Positions 15,868 to 25,398 are shown, numbered from the stretch's first letter. The stretch is DNA of 55,128 bases from Bacteroidaceae bacterium (GCA_017541265.1 JAFXZK010000120.1:1-55128); one strand, 5' to 3'. Numbers and translations: made by a program. The notes: a model not told the origin generated them from the letters alone.

Positions 15868-18800
15868 ATGAAAACCTTCCTAACAACTATTCTCCTTTTT
15901 TCACTTGCCTTCTGTGCCAGTGCTGACGATGCCCTCGATGGCTTCCTCTACAGTCAGTCCTCTGCACCAGACGGTACTGAGTGGCAAAGTCCCGAAAAGC
16001 TGTCGCTGAACAAGCTACAGCCGCGTGCCCATATCTTCCCCTTTGCCGATGCAGAGGCTGCGCTTCGTGTGTTGCCAGAGGGCAGCAAGTATTACCAAAG
16101 CCTCGACGGCATTTGGAAGTTCCATTGGACAGCCAATCCCGACCAAAGGCCCAAGGGCTTTGCTGAGACGTCCTATGATGTCTCTGGTTGGGACGATATC
16201 AAAGTGCCTGGCTGTTGGAACGTGCAGGGGCTTGGCAAGCACGGCGAGATGAAGTACGGCGTGCCTATCTACGTCAACCAGCCCGTCATCTTCTATCACG
16301 AGGTGAAGAAGGACGATTGGCGAGGTGGTGTGATGCGTGAGCCGAAGGACCAGCGCTGGACGACCTACAAGTATCGCAACGAGGTTGGTTCCTATCGTCG
16401 CTCCTTCACGGTTCCTGCCGATTGGCAAGGCCGACAGGTTATCCTTAATTTCGACGGTGTTGACAGTTTCTTCTATCTTTGGGTCAATGGGCGTTACGTC
16501 GGCTTCAGCAAGAACAGCCGCAACACGGCACGATTCGACATTACAGGTTATTTGAAGGAAGGCGAAAACACAGTTGCTGTAGAAGTCTATCGCAGCAGCG
16601 ACGGCTCGTTCCTTGAAGCGCAGGACATGTTCCGTTTGCCCGGAATCTTCCGCAGCACATACTTGACAGCCTTCCCGAAGGTGCAAGTGGGCGACCTCAC
16701 CGTGCGGACGCTGGAGCCGGGGGGTGAGAGCGGAGCCATCATCCGCATTGACCGCAAGCTCTGCAACCTGACGGAGAAGGTGCAGAAGGGCTTGAAGATG
16801 ACCTACACCGTCTATCCCGTTGAGCTTTATGCCGACGCGACGGGCGACTCCGTGCGCAGCGTATCGGTCAATGTCGTGCCGATAGAAAAGGGTTCAAACG
16901 CTTTGGCACAGACAATTGTGAACATCAAGGAGCCGATCCTCTGGAGTGCCGAAGCGCCCTATCGCTATGTCCTTGTGGCAGAGCTGAAGGACAAGAAGGG
17001 CAATCTCCTTGACTGCACTTCCACCTATTTCGGCATCCGCTCCGTCGAGATACGCGACACGGAGGCCGGCGACGATGAGTTTGGCTTGGCAGGCCGCTAC
17101 TTCTATGTCAACGGACAGCCCGTCAAGCTGAAGGGCGTGAACCGTCACGAGACGAACCTCACCACAGGCCACGCCATTACGCGCGAGCAGATGACGGAGG
17201 AAGTGATGCTGATGAAGCGCGGCAACATCAACCATGTCCGCCTCTCGCACTACAGCAACGACCCTTACTTCTACTATCTTGCCGACAAGTACGGCCTTTA
17301 CCTCGAGGACGAAGCCAACATCGAGAGCCACGAGTATTACTACGGCGAGGCAAGCCTCTCGCATCCTGCCGAGTGGCGAGCCGCGCATGTGGCAAGGAAC
17401 ATGGAAATGGTTCACGGTCACTTCAACCATCCTTCCATTGTCATCTGGAGCCTCGGTAACGAGGCCGGGCCTGGTGACAACTTCAAGGCAGCCTACAATG
17501 CCATCAAGGCATTCGACACGACTCGCCCCGTTCAGTACGAGCGTAACAACGACATAGTCGATATGGGCAGCAACCAATACCCAAGCGTCGATTGGGTTCG
17601 CTATGCCGTCAAAGGTGAGGGCAAAGGCATCAAGTACCCTTATCACATCTCCGAATATGCCCATTCGATGGGCAATTCCTTGGGCAACCTCGTGGATTAT
17701 TGGGAGGCAATCGAGAGCACGAACTTCTTCATGGGCGGTGCCATTTGGGATTGGGTTGACCAAGCCATCGATACATACACAGCAGACGGCACCAAGTACA
17801 TGGGCTATGGCGGCGACCACGGCGACTGGCCCAACGACGGTATGTTCTGCATGAACGGCATCTTGCTGCCCGACTTCACGCCCAAGCCGCAGTACTTCGA
17901 GGTGAAGAAGGTCTATCAGAATGTCGGCGTGACGTTGAACGGAATCCGGGAAGACCACGGAAAGACGTTGGCGGATTTCACCATCTTCAACAAGAACTAC
18001 TTCGAGCCTCTCACATCAAGGGATTATGACATTGTGGCGAGCCTCGTCTGGTATGGCGAGAAGAAAGCAGAAGCCCCCATTACTTTGCACGAGGACATCC
18101 TGCCGCGCATGGATGCACGTTGCTACTGCCCTGTCGATATGGCGTCTCCAGGCGAGTACTTCCTCAACGTAGAGTTCCGCCAGAAGAAGGATATGCCGTG
18201 GGCAAAGAAGGGCTATGTGCAGATGGCAGAGCAGCTGTTCCTTGCTGACACATCGGCAGAGACGTGGAGCGAAAGTTATCAAAAAGGCACTCAGCAGGTG
18301 ACGGAAAAGGGCGGAAAGACCATCGTCGAAGGCAAGAACCACCGTCTCACCTTTGATAACAAGACCGGCAGCCTTTGTGGGATGCAATACGACGGCAAGA
18401 CCTACTTCGAGGACTCACCGCTGCAGCTGTCGGCGTTCCGTGCTCCCGTCGATAATGACAACTGGGCTCGCGACCAATGGTTCCAGCAGGGACTGTACGC
18501 CTTGCAGCACGAAGCACAGGGCAAGCCCAGCATCATCAAGCAAGCCGACGGACGGGTGCTCATCACCTATACTGTCGTGAGCCAGGCTCCAGGCAGAGGC
18601 GGAGCGAAGCATCGTGCCGGCAAAGCCGGTCAGCCCTACGAGAGCTTGGCCGAAGCGACTGGCGACGGCGAGACCGTTTCCTTTACGACGACGCAGACCT
18701 ACGAAGTCTATCCCGACGGAATCGTTGTGCTTGCAAGCAGCATCATCACGAGCGATCCCGACTTGCCACTGCCCCGATTGGGCTACGAGCTGAAGCTTCC

Positions 18801-19920
18801 CACCCGGTTCAACCATTATTCATATTATGGAAGAGGACCTTTGAACAACTACAACGACCGCAAGACCGGCTCCTTTGTCGGTTTCTATGAGAGCAGCGTG
18901 GCAGAGCAGTTCGTGCCTTTCCCAAAGCCCCAGAGCATGGGCAACCGCGAAGATGTGCGCTGGTGCGGGTTGAGCGACGGCGAAGGCAACCTGCTGGCAT
19001 TCGTCAGCGAACTTGGCACGATGAGCACCTCGGCACTTCCCTGGAGCGCCCTCCAAATGACAGAGGCACAGCATCCGCACGAGCTTCCGCAGAGCGACGG
19101 CACATATCTTCACCTCGACTGCAAGGTGAACGGCCTCGGCGGCAACAGCTGCGGACAAGGCGGACCGTTGAAGCCAGACCGCGTCCTCGGGTCGCTCCAC
19201 CAGATGAAGCTCATGATTCTGCACGGCAAGAAAGAGGACTGCACCAACGGATGCGTCGTAAACAGAAGGACTTCGCTCTGTCCTGTAGCCATCTTGCGCG
19301 ACAAAGCGGGCAAAGTCACCATTGTTGGCGACCCCGACAGCATCCTCAACATCCCCTCAATCAGCTATAAGATAGGCAAGGGCAAGCCGGTGAAGTACAC
19401 CGAACCCTTCGACTTGAAGCAAGGCGGAACAGTCTATGCTTGGTACGATGGCGGCGAGGAAATCAAGACTTCCGCAACCTTCGAGAAGATCGAGAAAGTA
19501 CCTGTCGAGGTGGTTTACGTTAGTAGCGAGGAAGGCCCGGACGGCGGCTACGCCAAGAACCTTGTGGACGGCGACCCGAGCACCATTTGGCACACCATGT
19601 ACAGCATCACCGTACCGAAGTACCCGCATTGGGTTGACTTCGACTGCGGCGAGGAGAAACTCATCAAGGGCTTCAGCTATCTGCCCCGTCAGGACGGCAG
19701 TCCCAACGGCAACATCAAGGCGTACAAGGTTCAGCTTAGTGCCGACGGCCAGAACTGGACGGAGCCTGTCAGCGAAGGCGAATTTGAGAACACGATGAAG
19801 GAAAAGAAGGTCCTTTTCAAAGAGCCGCAGCGTGCCCGCTACCTCCGCTTTACTGCTTTGTCGAGCCAGAATGGCGCGGACTGGGCTTCGGGAGCCGAGT
19901 TCAATGTCCTCGCCGAGTGA
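15868..19920 (+). CDS. GH2 beta-galactosidase with C-terminal F5/8C (discoidin) domain
   Basis: This secreted or periplasmic enzyme of 1350 residues cleaves terminal beta-galactosides. It has a signal peptide (residues 1-19, MKTFLTTILLFSLAFCASA), the GH2 sugar-binding domain (about 60-260), Ig-like domains, and a TIM barrel (about 390-680). Glu532 in WSLGNEAGPG is the acid/base and Glu596 in ISEYAHSMGNS the nucleophile. A LacZ small-chain-like domain lies at about 820-1090. A carbohydrate-binding F5/8C module (about 1215-1346, AKNLVDGDPSTIWHT...ARYLRFTAL) ends the protein. LacZ of E. coli is about 1024 residues; the extra length is the added modules. It follows the PfkB kinase after 32 bases, suggesting joint galactoside or host-glycan use. 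Confidence 0.93.
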   Translation: MKTFLTTILLFSLAFCASADDALDGFLYSQSSAPDGTEWQSPEKLSLNKLQPRAHIFPFADAEAALRVLPEGSKYYQSLDGIWKFHWTANPDQRPKGFAETSYDVSGWDDIKVPGCWNVQGLGKHGEMKYGVPIYVNQPVIFYHEVKKDDWRGGVMREPKDQRWTTYKYRNEVGSYRRSFTVPADWQGRQVILNFDGVDSFFYLWVNGRYVGFSKNSRNTARFDITGYLKEGENTVAVEVYRSSDGSFLEAQDMFRLPGIFRSTYLTAFPKVQVGDLTVRTLEPGGESGAIIRIDRKLCNLTEKVQKGLKMTYTVYPVELYADATGDSVRSVSVNVVPIEKGSNALAQTIVNIKEPILWSAEAPYRYVLVAELKDKKGNLLDCTSTYFGIRSVEIRDTEAGDDEFGLAGRYFYVNGQPVKLKGVNRHETNLTTGHAITREQMTEEVMLMKRGNINHVRLSHYSNDPYFYYLADKYGLYLEDEANIESHEYYYGEASLSHPAEWRAAHVARNMEMVHGHFNHPSIVIWSLGNEAGPGDNFKAAYNAIKAFDTTRPVQYERNNDIVDMGSNQYPSVDWVRYAVKGEGKGIKYPYHISEYAHSMGNSLGNLVDYWEAIESTNFFMGGAIWDWVDQAIDTYTADGTKYMGYGGDHGDWPNDGMFCMNGILLPDFTPKPQYFEVKKVYQNVGVTLNGIREDHGKTLADFTIFNKNYFEPLTSRDYDIVASLVWYGEKKAEAPITLHEDILPRMDARCYCPVDMASPGEYFLNVEFRQKKDMPWAKKGYVQMAEQLFLADTSAETWSESYQKGTQQVTEKGGKTIVEGKNHRLTFDNKTGSLCGMQYDGKTYFEDSPLQLSAFRAPVDNDNWARDQWFQQGLYALQHEAQGKPSIIKQADGRVLITYTVVSQAPGRGGAKHRAGKAGQPYESLAEATGDGETVSFTTTQTYEVYPDGIVVLASSIITSDPDLPLPRLGYELKLPTRFNHYSYYGRGPLNNYNDRKTGSFVGFYESSVAEQFVPFPKPQSMGNREDVRWCGLSDGEGNLLAFVSELGTMSTSALPWSALQMTEAQHPHELPQSDGTYLHLDCKVNGLGGNSCGQGGPLKPDRVLGSLHQMKLMILHGKKEDCTNGCVVNRRTSLCPVAILRDKAGKVTIVGDPDSILNIPSISYKIGKGKPVKYTEPFDLKQGGTVYAWYDGGEEIKTSATFEKIEKVPVEVVYVSSEEGPDGGYAKNLVDGDPSTIWHTMYSITVPKYPHWVDFDCGEEKLIKGFSYLPRQDGSPNGNIKAYKVQLSADGQNWTEPVSEGEFENTMKEKKVLFKEPQRARYLRFTALSSQNGADWASGAEFNVLAE

Positions 19921-19928
19921 CGATAGGA

Positions 19929-20016
19929 AATTAGGCACGCCTAATTGGCCAATTAGACGTGCCTAGTTTGCACACGAGACGTGCCTAGTTTGTCAATGAG
20001 GCACGCCTCGTTTTTT
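19929..20016. repeat. 22-bp dyad array, family B, locus B2 (4 units)
   Basis: Units start at 19929, 19951, 19973 and 19995, exactly 22 bases each. Their cores are AGGC-AC-GCCT (units 1 and 4) and AGAC-GT-GCCT (units 2 and 3). The outer arms change from AATT in unit 1 to CGTT in unit 4. The last unit runs into a T-run (20011-20017), the same polarity as the family A arrays. The array starts 9 bases after the beta-galactosidase stop, so the final GAGG...CCTC plus T-run could also act as a weak terminator. Confidence 0.88.
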
Positions 20017-20027
20017 TGCGAGGGACA

Positions 20028-20063
20028 TTAAGGTCCTTAAGGTCGTTAAGGTCCCTAAAGATT
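20028..20063. repeat. 9-bp tandem repeat (TTAAGGTCC)
   Basis: TTAAGGTCC, TTAAGGTCG, TTAAGGTCC and the degenerate CTAAAGATT follow each other at exactly 9-base steps, just after array B2. Confidence 0.7.
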
Positions 20064-20125
20064 AAAAAATGTTGTTTTTTGCAGATATTTAGGCTTCGAA
20101 GGGCAAGTATCTCAATAAAAAATAC

Positions 20126-20133
20126 TATCTTTG
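20126..20133 (+). promoter_or_regulatory. -7 promoter element of the acetyltransferase-like gene
   Basis: TATCTTTG lies 38 bases upstream of the start codon. Confidence 0.65.
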
Positions 20134-20170
20134 TGCGATAATTATGCAATAAAGACAAGCAGAAGCAAAC

Positions 20171-21337
20171 ATGAGCACAGTAACCGTCAGCCAGGTGAGC
20201 ACAGCCAAAGAGATGCGGGCATTTGTCCGCTTCAACTACGAGCTGTATAAGGATTGCACATATGCTGTGCCCGATATGCTTGAAGACACGCTCGAGACGC
20301 TCGATGCACGCAGTAATCCCGCCTTCCGCTTCTGCGAAGCCGCCTATTTCCTGGCACGCAGGGACGGTCGCATCGTGGGGCGTGTGGCAGCCATTATCAA
20401 CACGCGTGCCAATGAGCATTGGGGCAGACAGGAGGTGCGCTTCGGCTGGATTGATTTCATCGACGACCTCGAAGTGAGCCGTGCATTGCTCGAAACTGTC
20501 GGGCAATGGGGCAGGGAGAGAGGAATGACGCAGATGGTGGGACCGCTCGGCTTCACCGATCTCGACCCCGAAGGAATGCTCACCGACGGCTACGACCAGC
20601 TCTCCACGCTTAACACCATTTACAACTATCCCTACTATCCCCAGCACATGGCTCAACTCGGCTTCGTGAAGGATACTGGTTGGGTGGAGCGTAAGGTGTT
20701 CATCCCCAAGGAGGGGCACGAAGCAAACAACGCCAAGTATTTCCGTGTGGCACAGATAGCACAGCAGCGCTACGGCTTCCGTGTCCGCCATTTCCGCAGC
20801 AAAAGCGAGATACGCAAAGGTGGATATATCCAGAAGATGCTTGGTGTCATCAATCGTGCATACGCCGACCTTTACGGTTACAGTGAGCTCGACGATATGC
20901 AGATGCAGTGGTATGCCAAACGATTCCTGATGATGCTCGACCGCCACTTCCTGACTGTCGTGGAGAACGCCGAGGGAGAAATCATCGGAGTGGGTGTCTG
21001 TATGCCCAGCTTGAGCCTTGCCGTGCAGAAGGCAAAGGCGAAGCTCTTCCCCTTCGGCTGGTGGCACATCGCCCGCGAACTGTGGCTCAAGCGTAAGCAT
21101 CAGATACTCGATATGCTTCTGGTGGGCGTTTTGCCCGAGTATCAGGACAAGGGAGCCAACGCCCTCTTCTTTGCCGACCTCATACCGCAAGGCATCAGTT
21201 GCGGCTACGAGTGGGCAGAGACGCACCCGCAGCTCGAGGACAATATGGCAAGCCAGATGCAGTGGAAGAACCTCGACTGCAGTGTCCACAAGCGCAGAGC
21301 TGTCTTTGCAAAACCCCTAAACCCGCAGAAAGTCTAG
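20171..21337 (+). CDS. GNAT-like acyltransferase domain protein
   Basis: This 388-residue cytosolic protein looks like a double or extended GNAT-fold enzyme. The N-terminal part has AYFLARRDGRIVGRVAAIIN (about 60-78), a typical GNAT beta-strand pair, and the C-terminal part has LLVGVLPEYQDKGANALFF (about 318-336), where QDKGA is like the acetyl-CoA loop Q/RxxGxG/A. Similar proteins are widespread in Bacteroidetes without a known substrate. It has its own promoter and is followed 31 bases later by parE. Confidence 0.7.
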   Translation: MSTVTVSQVSTAKEMRAFVRFNYELYKDCTYAVPDMLEDTLETLDARSNPAFRFCEAAYFLARRDGRIVGRVAAIINTRANEHWGRQEVRFGWIDFIDDLEVSRALLETVGQWGRERGMTQMVGPLGFTDLDPEGMLTDGYDQLSTLNTIYNYPYYPQHMAQLGFVKDTGWVERKVFIPKEGHEANNAKYFRVAQIAQQRYGFRVRHFRSKSEIRKGGYIQKMLGVINRAYADLYGYSELDDMQMQWYAKRFLMMLDRHFLTVVENAEGEIIGVGVCMPSLSLAVQKAKAKLFPFGWWHIARELWLKRKHQILDMLLVGVLPEYQDKGANALFFADLIPQGISCGYEWAETHPQLEDNMASQMQWKNLDCSVHKRRAVFAKPLNPQKV

Positions 21338-21368
21338 ATAATCTAGCCCATCCAGGAAAAAAGCCACT

Positions 21369-23351
21369 ATGAATTCCCCGCAATACGACGAAGGTAATAT
21401 CCGCCACCTCTCTGATATGGAGCACATCCGCACGCGCCCCGGTATGTACATCGGACGCCTTAGCGACGGCTCGCAGGCAGAGGACGGCATCTATGTGCTC
21501 CTCAAGGAGGTCATCGACAACAGCATTGATGAGTTCAAGATGGGAGCCGGCAAGCGCATTGAGGTTGACATAGAGGACAATCTGCGCGTCAGCGTTCGCG
21601 ACTATGGGCGTGGCATTCCCCTCGGCAAGCTTGTTGAGGCTGTTTCTATGCTCAATACTGGCGGCAAGTACGACAGCAAGGCTTTCCAGAAGAGTGTTGG
21701 CCTCAATGGCGTCGGCCTCAAGGCTGTCAACGCCCTGAGCACGCGCTTCGAGGTACAGAGCTTCCGCGATGGACAGACACGAAAGGCTGTCTTCAGCAGG
21801 GGCATCCTCGAAAGTGACACAACCGAGGCTACGCAGGACGAGAACGGCACCGCCGTCTTCTTCGAGCCGGACGCTTCGCTCTTCAAGCACTACGCCTTCC
21901 GTGGCGAGTTCGTCGAGGTGATGCTTCGCAACTACACCTACCTCAACACAGGTCTCACCGTCATGTTCAACGGACGGCGCATCATCTCGCGCGACGGACT
22001 GAGCGACCTCCTCTCCGACCGCATGGACTACGAGCCGCTCTATCCCATCGTACACCTCCGGGGCGAGGACATCGAGATAGCCTTCACCCATACGAAGCAG
22101 AACGGCGAGGAATACTATTCTTTCGTCAACGGACAGAACACGACGCTTGGCGGCACGCATCAGGCCGCTTTCAAGAAGTACATTGCCGAAGTCATCAAGG
22201 ACTACAGCGGCAAGAACTACGAATATGCCGACATCCGCAACGGCATGGTGGCTGCCATCAGCATCAACATACAGGAGCCGCTCTTCGAGAGCCAGACGAA
22301 AGTGAAGCTCGGCAGCACCACGACAGAGCCGGAGGGCGGCATCTCCATCGACAAGTTCATAGGCGACTTCGTCAAGGAACAGGTCGATAACTATCTGCAC
22401 AAGAACACCGATGTGGCAGACATCATCCTGCAGAAGGTCTCGGAGAGCGAGAAGCTCCGCAAGGAGATGGCAGGCGTGGCGAAGAAAGCCCGCGAGATGT
22501 CGAAGAAGGCAAGCCTGCACAACCGCAAGCTACGCGACTGTCGCGTACACCTCACCGATACCAAGGGCGAGCTACAGGAAGAGAGCAGCATCTTCATCAC
22601 CGAGGGTGATTCTGCCAGCGGCAGCATCACGAAGAGCCGCGACGTCAACACACAGGCGGTCTTCTCCCTGCGAGGCAAGCCCCTCAACTGCTACAAGCTC
22701 ACCAAGAAGGTCGTGTATGAGAACGAGGAGTTCAACCTCCTGCAGGCAGCCCTCAACATCGAGGACGGACTGGACGGCTTGCGCTACAACAAGGTTATCG
22801 TGGCGACCGATGCCGACGACGACGGTATGCATATCCGCCTCCTCATGCTTACCTTCTTCCTGAAGTTCTTCCCGGAGCTTGTCAAGAAAGGGCACGTTTT
22901 CATCCTACAGACGCCGCTCTTCCGTGTTCGCGGCAGGAAGACGAAGATTGGAAAAGCCAAGCTCAGCGCCATCGAGGCAGAGCTTGCCGCCCGCGACAAT
23001 GCCGAGGACGGTGCCGCCTACAGCGACGGCAAGCGTCCACGCCACCTCAGCCTTTCGAAGGACTTCGTGACGCAGTATTGCTATTCGGACGACGAGCGCC
23101 AACAGGCCATCGACGACCTCGGCCCGGAGCCTGAGATAACGCGCTTCAAAGGCTTGGGCGAGATCAGCCCAGAGGAGTTCCGCAACTTCATCGGCCCCGA
23201 CATCCGCCTCGACCAGGTGACGCTCCACAAGTCCGACCAAGTGGCAGAGCTGCTCGACTTCTACATGGGCGACAACACCATGGACCGCCAGAACTTCATC
23301 ATCGACAACCTTGTCATCGAAGAAGACCTGGCGAACGAAGAAACGGAATAA
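21369..23351 (+). CDS. parE: DNA topoisomerase IV subunit B
   Basis: This is the ATPase subunit of topoisomerase IV, which unlinks daughter chromosomes. The 660-residue protein has the GHKL ATPase motifs RTRPGMYIG (near residue 20), EVIDNSIDE and [13 protein letters not shown]. The TOPRIM motifs are EGDSASG (near 412) and DADDDGMHI (near 481). The ending [15 protein letters not shown] is the usual end of ParE/GyrB proteins. The lack of the GyrB-specific insert and the position before coaD favour ParE over GyrB. The ParC gene is not in the window. Confidence 0.9.
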   Translation: MNSPQYDEGNIRHLSDMEHIRTRPGMYIGRLSDGSQAEDGIYVLLKEVIDNSIDEFKMGAGKRIEVDIEDNLRVSVRDYGRGIPLGKLVEAVSMLNTGGKYDSKAFQKSVGLNGVGLKAVNALSTRFEVQSFRDGQTRKAVFSRGILESDTTEATQDENGTAVFFEPDASLFKHYAFRGEFVEVMLRNYTYLNTGLTVMFNGRRIISRDGLSDLLSDRMDYEPLYPIVHLRGEDIEIAFTHTKQNGEEYYSFVNGQNTTLGGTHQAAFKKYIAEVIKDYSGKNYEYADIRNGMVAAISINIQEPLFESQTKVKLGSTTTEPEGGISIDKFIGDFVKEQVDNYLHKNTDVADIILQKVSESEKLRKEMAGVAKKAREMSKKASLHNRKLRDCRVHLTDTKGELQEESSIFITEGDSASGSITKSRDVNTQAVFSLRGKPLNCYKLTKKVVYENEEFNLLQAALNIEDGLDGLRYNKVIVATDADDDGMHIRLLMLTFFLKFFPELVKKGHVFILQTPLFRVRGRKTKIGKAKLSAIEAELAARDNAEDGAAYSDGKRPRHLSLSKDFVTQYCYSDDERQQAIDDLGPEPEITRFKGLGEISPEEFRNFIGPDIRLDQVTLHKSDQVAELLDFYMGDNTMDRQNFIIDNLVIEEDLANEETE

Positions 23352-23369
23352 CAATAAAAGAGCAACAAT

Positions 23370-23585
23370 ATGACGAACACTTTGACAATCCAGATAGAGA
23401 ACCCTGCCATCATGAGCAGCATTCGGAAGGTTCTGAATGCTTTGGATGGTGTGAGGATTCTGCCGCAACGTAAGAGTGTTGCCAAGAAAAGAGGCATTGA
23501 CGAGGCATTAGAGGATGTCCGTTTAGGACGCGTGAGTGATACATTCTCCACGCCGGAGGAAGTGTTTGAACACTTGGGCATTTAA
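23370..23585 (+). CDS. RelB/DinJ-like antitoxin of a YafQ-type module
   Basis: This 71-residue protein lies directly upstream of a YafQ-like toxin gene, with 2 bases between, the normal order for type II modules. The N-terminal TLTIQIENPAIMSSIRKVLNAL looks like a short ribbon-helix or RelB-type dimerisation region. The acidic C-terminal tail (STPEEVFEHLGI) is where the toxin would be bound. It starts 18 bases after the parE stop, so the module may be carried on the parE transcript. Confidence 0.75.
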   Translation: MTNTLTIQIENPAIMSSIRKVLNALDGVRILPQRKSVAKKRGIDEALEDVRLGRVSDTFSTPEEVFEHLGI

Positions 23586-23587
23586 TC

Positions 23588-23863
23588 ATGAGCTATTCTG
23601 TCCGTACGACCAAACGCTTCGACAAGAGCGTGGAGAGGATGAAGAAACGAGGTCTTCCAATGGACGACTTGCGTATTGTCATTTCCTTGCTCATGCAGTC
23701 TGGTTCGCTGCCCTCGCAATATCGTCCTCATAAGTTGTCCGGCATCTACAAAGGCAAGTGGGAATGTCATATAAAAGGCGACTGGCTGCTCGTTTGGGAA
23801 CAACACGATGCAGAGTTGCTGCTTGTTATGATTGACACGGGTACTCATTCTGATCTGTTCTGA
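23588..23863 (+). CDS. YafQ-family mRNA interferase toxin
   Basis: This 91-residue RelE-superfamily RNase is predicted to cut ribosome-bound mRNA. The active-site set known from E. coli YafQ is present at near-identical places: His48, His61, Asp65-Trp66, His87 and Phe91, with the C-terminal GTHSDLF signature. It should therefore be active. Its stop is separated by one base from the coaD start (TGA-T-ATG). Confidence 0.88.
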   Translation: MSYSVRTTKRFDKSVERMKKRGLPMDDLRIVISLLMQSGSLPSQYRPHKLSGIYKGKWECHIKGDWLLVWEQHDAELLLVMIDTGTHSDLF

Positions 23864-23864
23864 T

Positions 23865-24302
23865 ATGCAGAAAGTTTTGTATCCAGGGTCTTTCGACCCG
23901 TTTACGTTGGGGCACGCGGATATTGTGAAGCGGGCGCTGGGGCTGTTCGACGAGGTTGTTATCGCCGTTGGCTATAACGAGCAGAAGACGGGCTGGAAGT
24001 CTGTCGAGGAGCGTGTTGAAGCCATTCGGAAACTGTACAAGGACGAGCCGCGCGTCAGGGTGGAGAGCTACACAGGGCTAACCGTCGATTTTGCCAAGAA
24101 ACTTGGCGCAGCAGCCATCATACGCGGCGTCCGCACCGCTGCCGACTTCGAGTACGAGGTGCAGATGGCGGACGTCAACCGCCAGCTCACAGGCATCGAG
24201 ACCATCCTGCTGCCTGCTTCTCCACAATTGGCCAGCCTCAGTAGTTCCATTGTCCGCGAGCTTGCCCACTTCGGGCACGACATCTCGGCCTTCCTTCCGT
24301 AG
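23865..24302 (+). CDS. coaD: Phosphopantetheine adenylyltransferase
   Basis: This enzyme joins ATP and 4'-phosphopantetheine to dephospho-CoA in coenzyme A synthesis. The 145-residue protein has GSFDPFTLGHADIV (residues about 7-20, with the T/HxGH nucleotidyltransferase motif), IIRGVRTAADFEYE, and the closing SSSIVRELAHFGHDIS. Start MQKVLYPG at 23865 is chosen over 23832, which lies in the toxin gene. Through its position it depends on transcription across the toxin-antitoxin pair. Confidence 0.95.
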   Translation: MQKVLYPGSFDPFTLGHADIVKRALGLFDEVVIAVGYNEQKTGWKSVEERVEAIRKLYKDEPRVRVESYTGLTVDFAKKLGAAAIIRGVRTAADFEYEVQMADVNRQLTGIETILLPASPQLASLSSSIVRELAHFGHDISAFLP

Positions 24303-24592
24303 TGCATTCCTTTGTTCTGTCGGATTTGTAATCCGACAGTATAGAGTATAAGCATTTTTAATGCGATTATTTCTTTGTTGCGGGATTGAAAATCCCTATA
24401 CTCGATACGTGCGGATTGCAAATCCGCACGAACATACGACCCAATCCGCCTGAATGTTGCAGCCAATCCGCCCGTATGTTTTTGCTTTGCTTTTCTTTGT
24501 AAATCGTGACCACAGATTTCGTACAATTTTGCAGGATGCCTTTTTAAGCGAAGAAATGTGTAAATAAATTTGGCGCGAATGCCGAAATCTGC
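24303..24592. other. Intergenic region with REP-like palindromes (no gene)
   Basis: This stretch between coaD and the surface-gene relic has no credible open frame. It holds two perfect 10-bp-stem palindromes and related half-sites built on GGATT/AATCC (24317-24480, listed separately), then A/T-rich sequence leading to the promoter at 24569-24600. Confidence 0.6.
24317..24480. repeat. REP-like palindromes (CGGATT...AATCCG)
   Basis: Hairpin 1 (24317-24339) and hairpin 3 (24408-24430) each have a perfect 10-bp stem with a 3-base loop; both stems contain CGGATT/AATCCG. A shorter one, GGGATT-GAA-AATCCC, lies at 24382-24396. Two unpaired half-sites, CAATCCGCC, follow near 24442 and 24465, flanked by ACATACG (24432-24438) and CGTATGT (24473-24479) in inverted order. 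Such GGATT palindromes resemble REP elements mobilised by REP-associated tyrosine transposases; no such transposase is in the window. Confidence 0.65.
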
Positions 24593-24600
24593 TAACTTTG
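24569..24600 (+). promoter_or_regulatory. Promoter of the truncated surface-protein relic
   Basis: TTTG (24569-24572) and TAACTTTG (24593-24600) are 20 bases apart, a complete Bacteroidetes promoter, so the relic is probably still transcribed. Confidence 0.65.
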
Positions 24601-24671
24601 TACGGCATTTATTAAATAAAGAGAAAACCAGCATAAACAAACTTAATTTTTAACCTATAATCAATCCTTTT

Positions 24672-25182
24672 ATGAGTAGAAAACTACTGAATCTGTGCCT
24701 GGCAATGCTGCTGAGTGTTGTCAGCACTGCAGCGTGGGCGCTGTCCGAAGAGAACGGCTTCTACCGGATTGGTTCGGCTGAGGACTATGCAGAGTTCGCA
24801 GCACTCGTGAATGGTGGCCAGAGGAGTGCCAATGCCATCCTGACGGCAGACATCGACTTGGCCACCGACATCGACACCTACAAGATTTACAATGGTGAAT
24901 ACGTCGGAGTCTTCGACGGCGCAGGCCACACCATCACCCTCAATTGGGCGGACGGCACGAAGGACAACCAAGGTCCCGCACTGTTCCGCTCCCTTAACCG
25001 CCTTGCCGTCGTTAAGAGGCTGAAAGTGCAAGGCACGCTCACGACCGAGCGGCAGCACTCGGCGGCCATAGCCAACTACAGCAGCGGCACCGGAATACGA
25101 TGCATCTGTCGATGTCAACGGCGACGGCAATATCAATGTCGCCGATGCACAGCAAGTCCTGATTATCATGGCCGATCAGTAA
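24672..25182 (+). pseudogene. Relic of a giant dockerin surface protein (internal deletion with frameshift)
   Basis: The first 140 codons match the start of the two giant genes downstream: the signal peptide LLNLCLAMLLSVVSTAAWA, then YRIGSAEDYAEFAALVNGG, TADIDLATDID and FDGAGHTITLNW. The match stops after SSGT near 25091. From 25093, in the +1 frame, the DNA encodes EYDASVDVNGDGNINVADAQ, then QVLIIMADQ and TAA at 25182, which is the dockerin-like tail of the same family. So the middle, roughly 2000 codons in the siblings, has been lost and the join is out of frame. The original frame runs on to 25232 as nonsense. The same terminator as in the siblings follows. Confidence 0.85.
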
Positions 25183-25238
25183 GCAAAGCCTCTCTCAATC
25201 CCTTTCCCTGTCTAAGGAAAGGGGATGCATAAGCAAGC

Positions 25239-25276
25239 AAGCCCCCTGCGGACCTTCCGCAGGGGGCTTCTTGTAC
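25239..25276 (+). terminator. Intrinsic terminator after the relic
   Basis: GCCCCCTGCGG and CCGCAGGGGGC form an 11-bp GC-rich stem with a short loop, followed by TTCTTGT. The same hairpin core recurs at 32570 and 39896. Confidence 0.8.
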
Positions 25277-25367
25277 CCATAGGCTTTTCTGTTCGTTGCT
25301 TTGTCATGATTTATTCATTATTTTTATTCTTTGACGATTACTATGGGAAATAAAAATGTTAAAAAGT

Positions 25368-25398
25368 TTTGAGGCAAAAGAAAAAAAACGTATCTTTG
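25368..25398 (+). promoter_or_regulatory. Promoter of the first giant surface-protein gene
   Basis: TTTG (25368-25371), 19 bases, TATCTTTG (25391-25398). The upstream GTTAAAAAGTTTTGA is shared with the promoter at 32835, so both genes may answer to the same upstream signal. A leader of about 95 bases ends in a conserved ATCATTTTATGAGA at the start codon. Confidence 0.75.
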
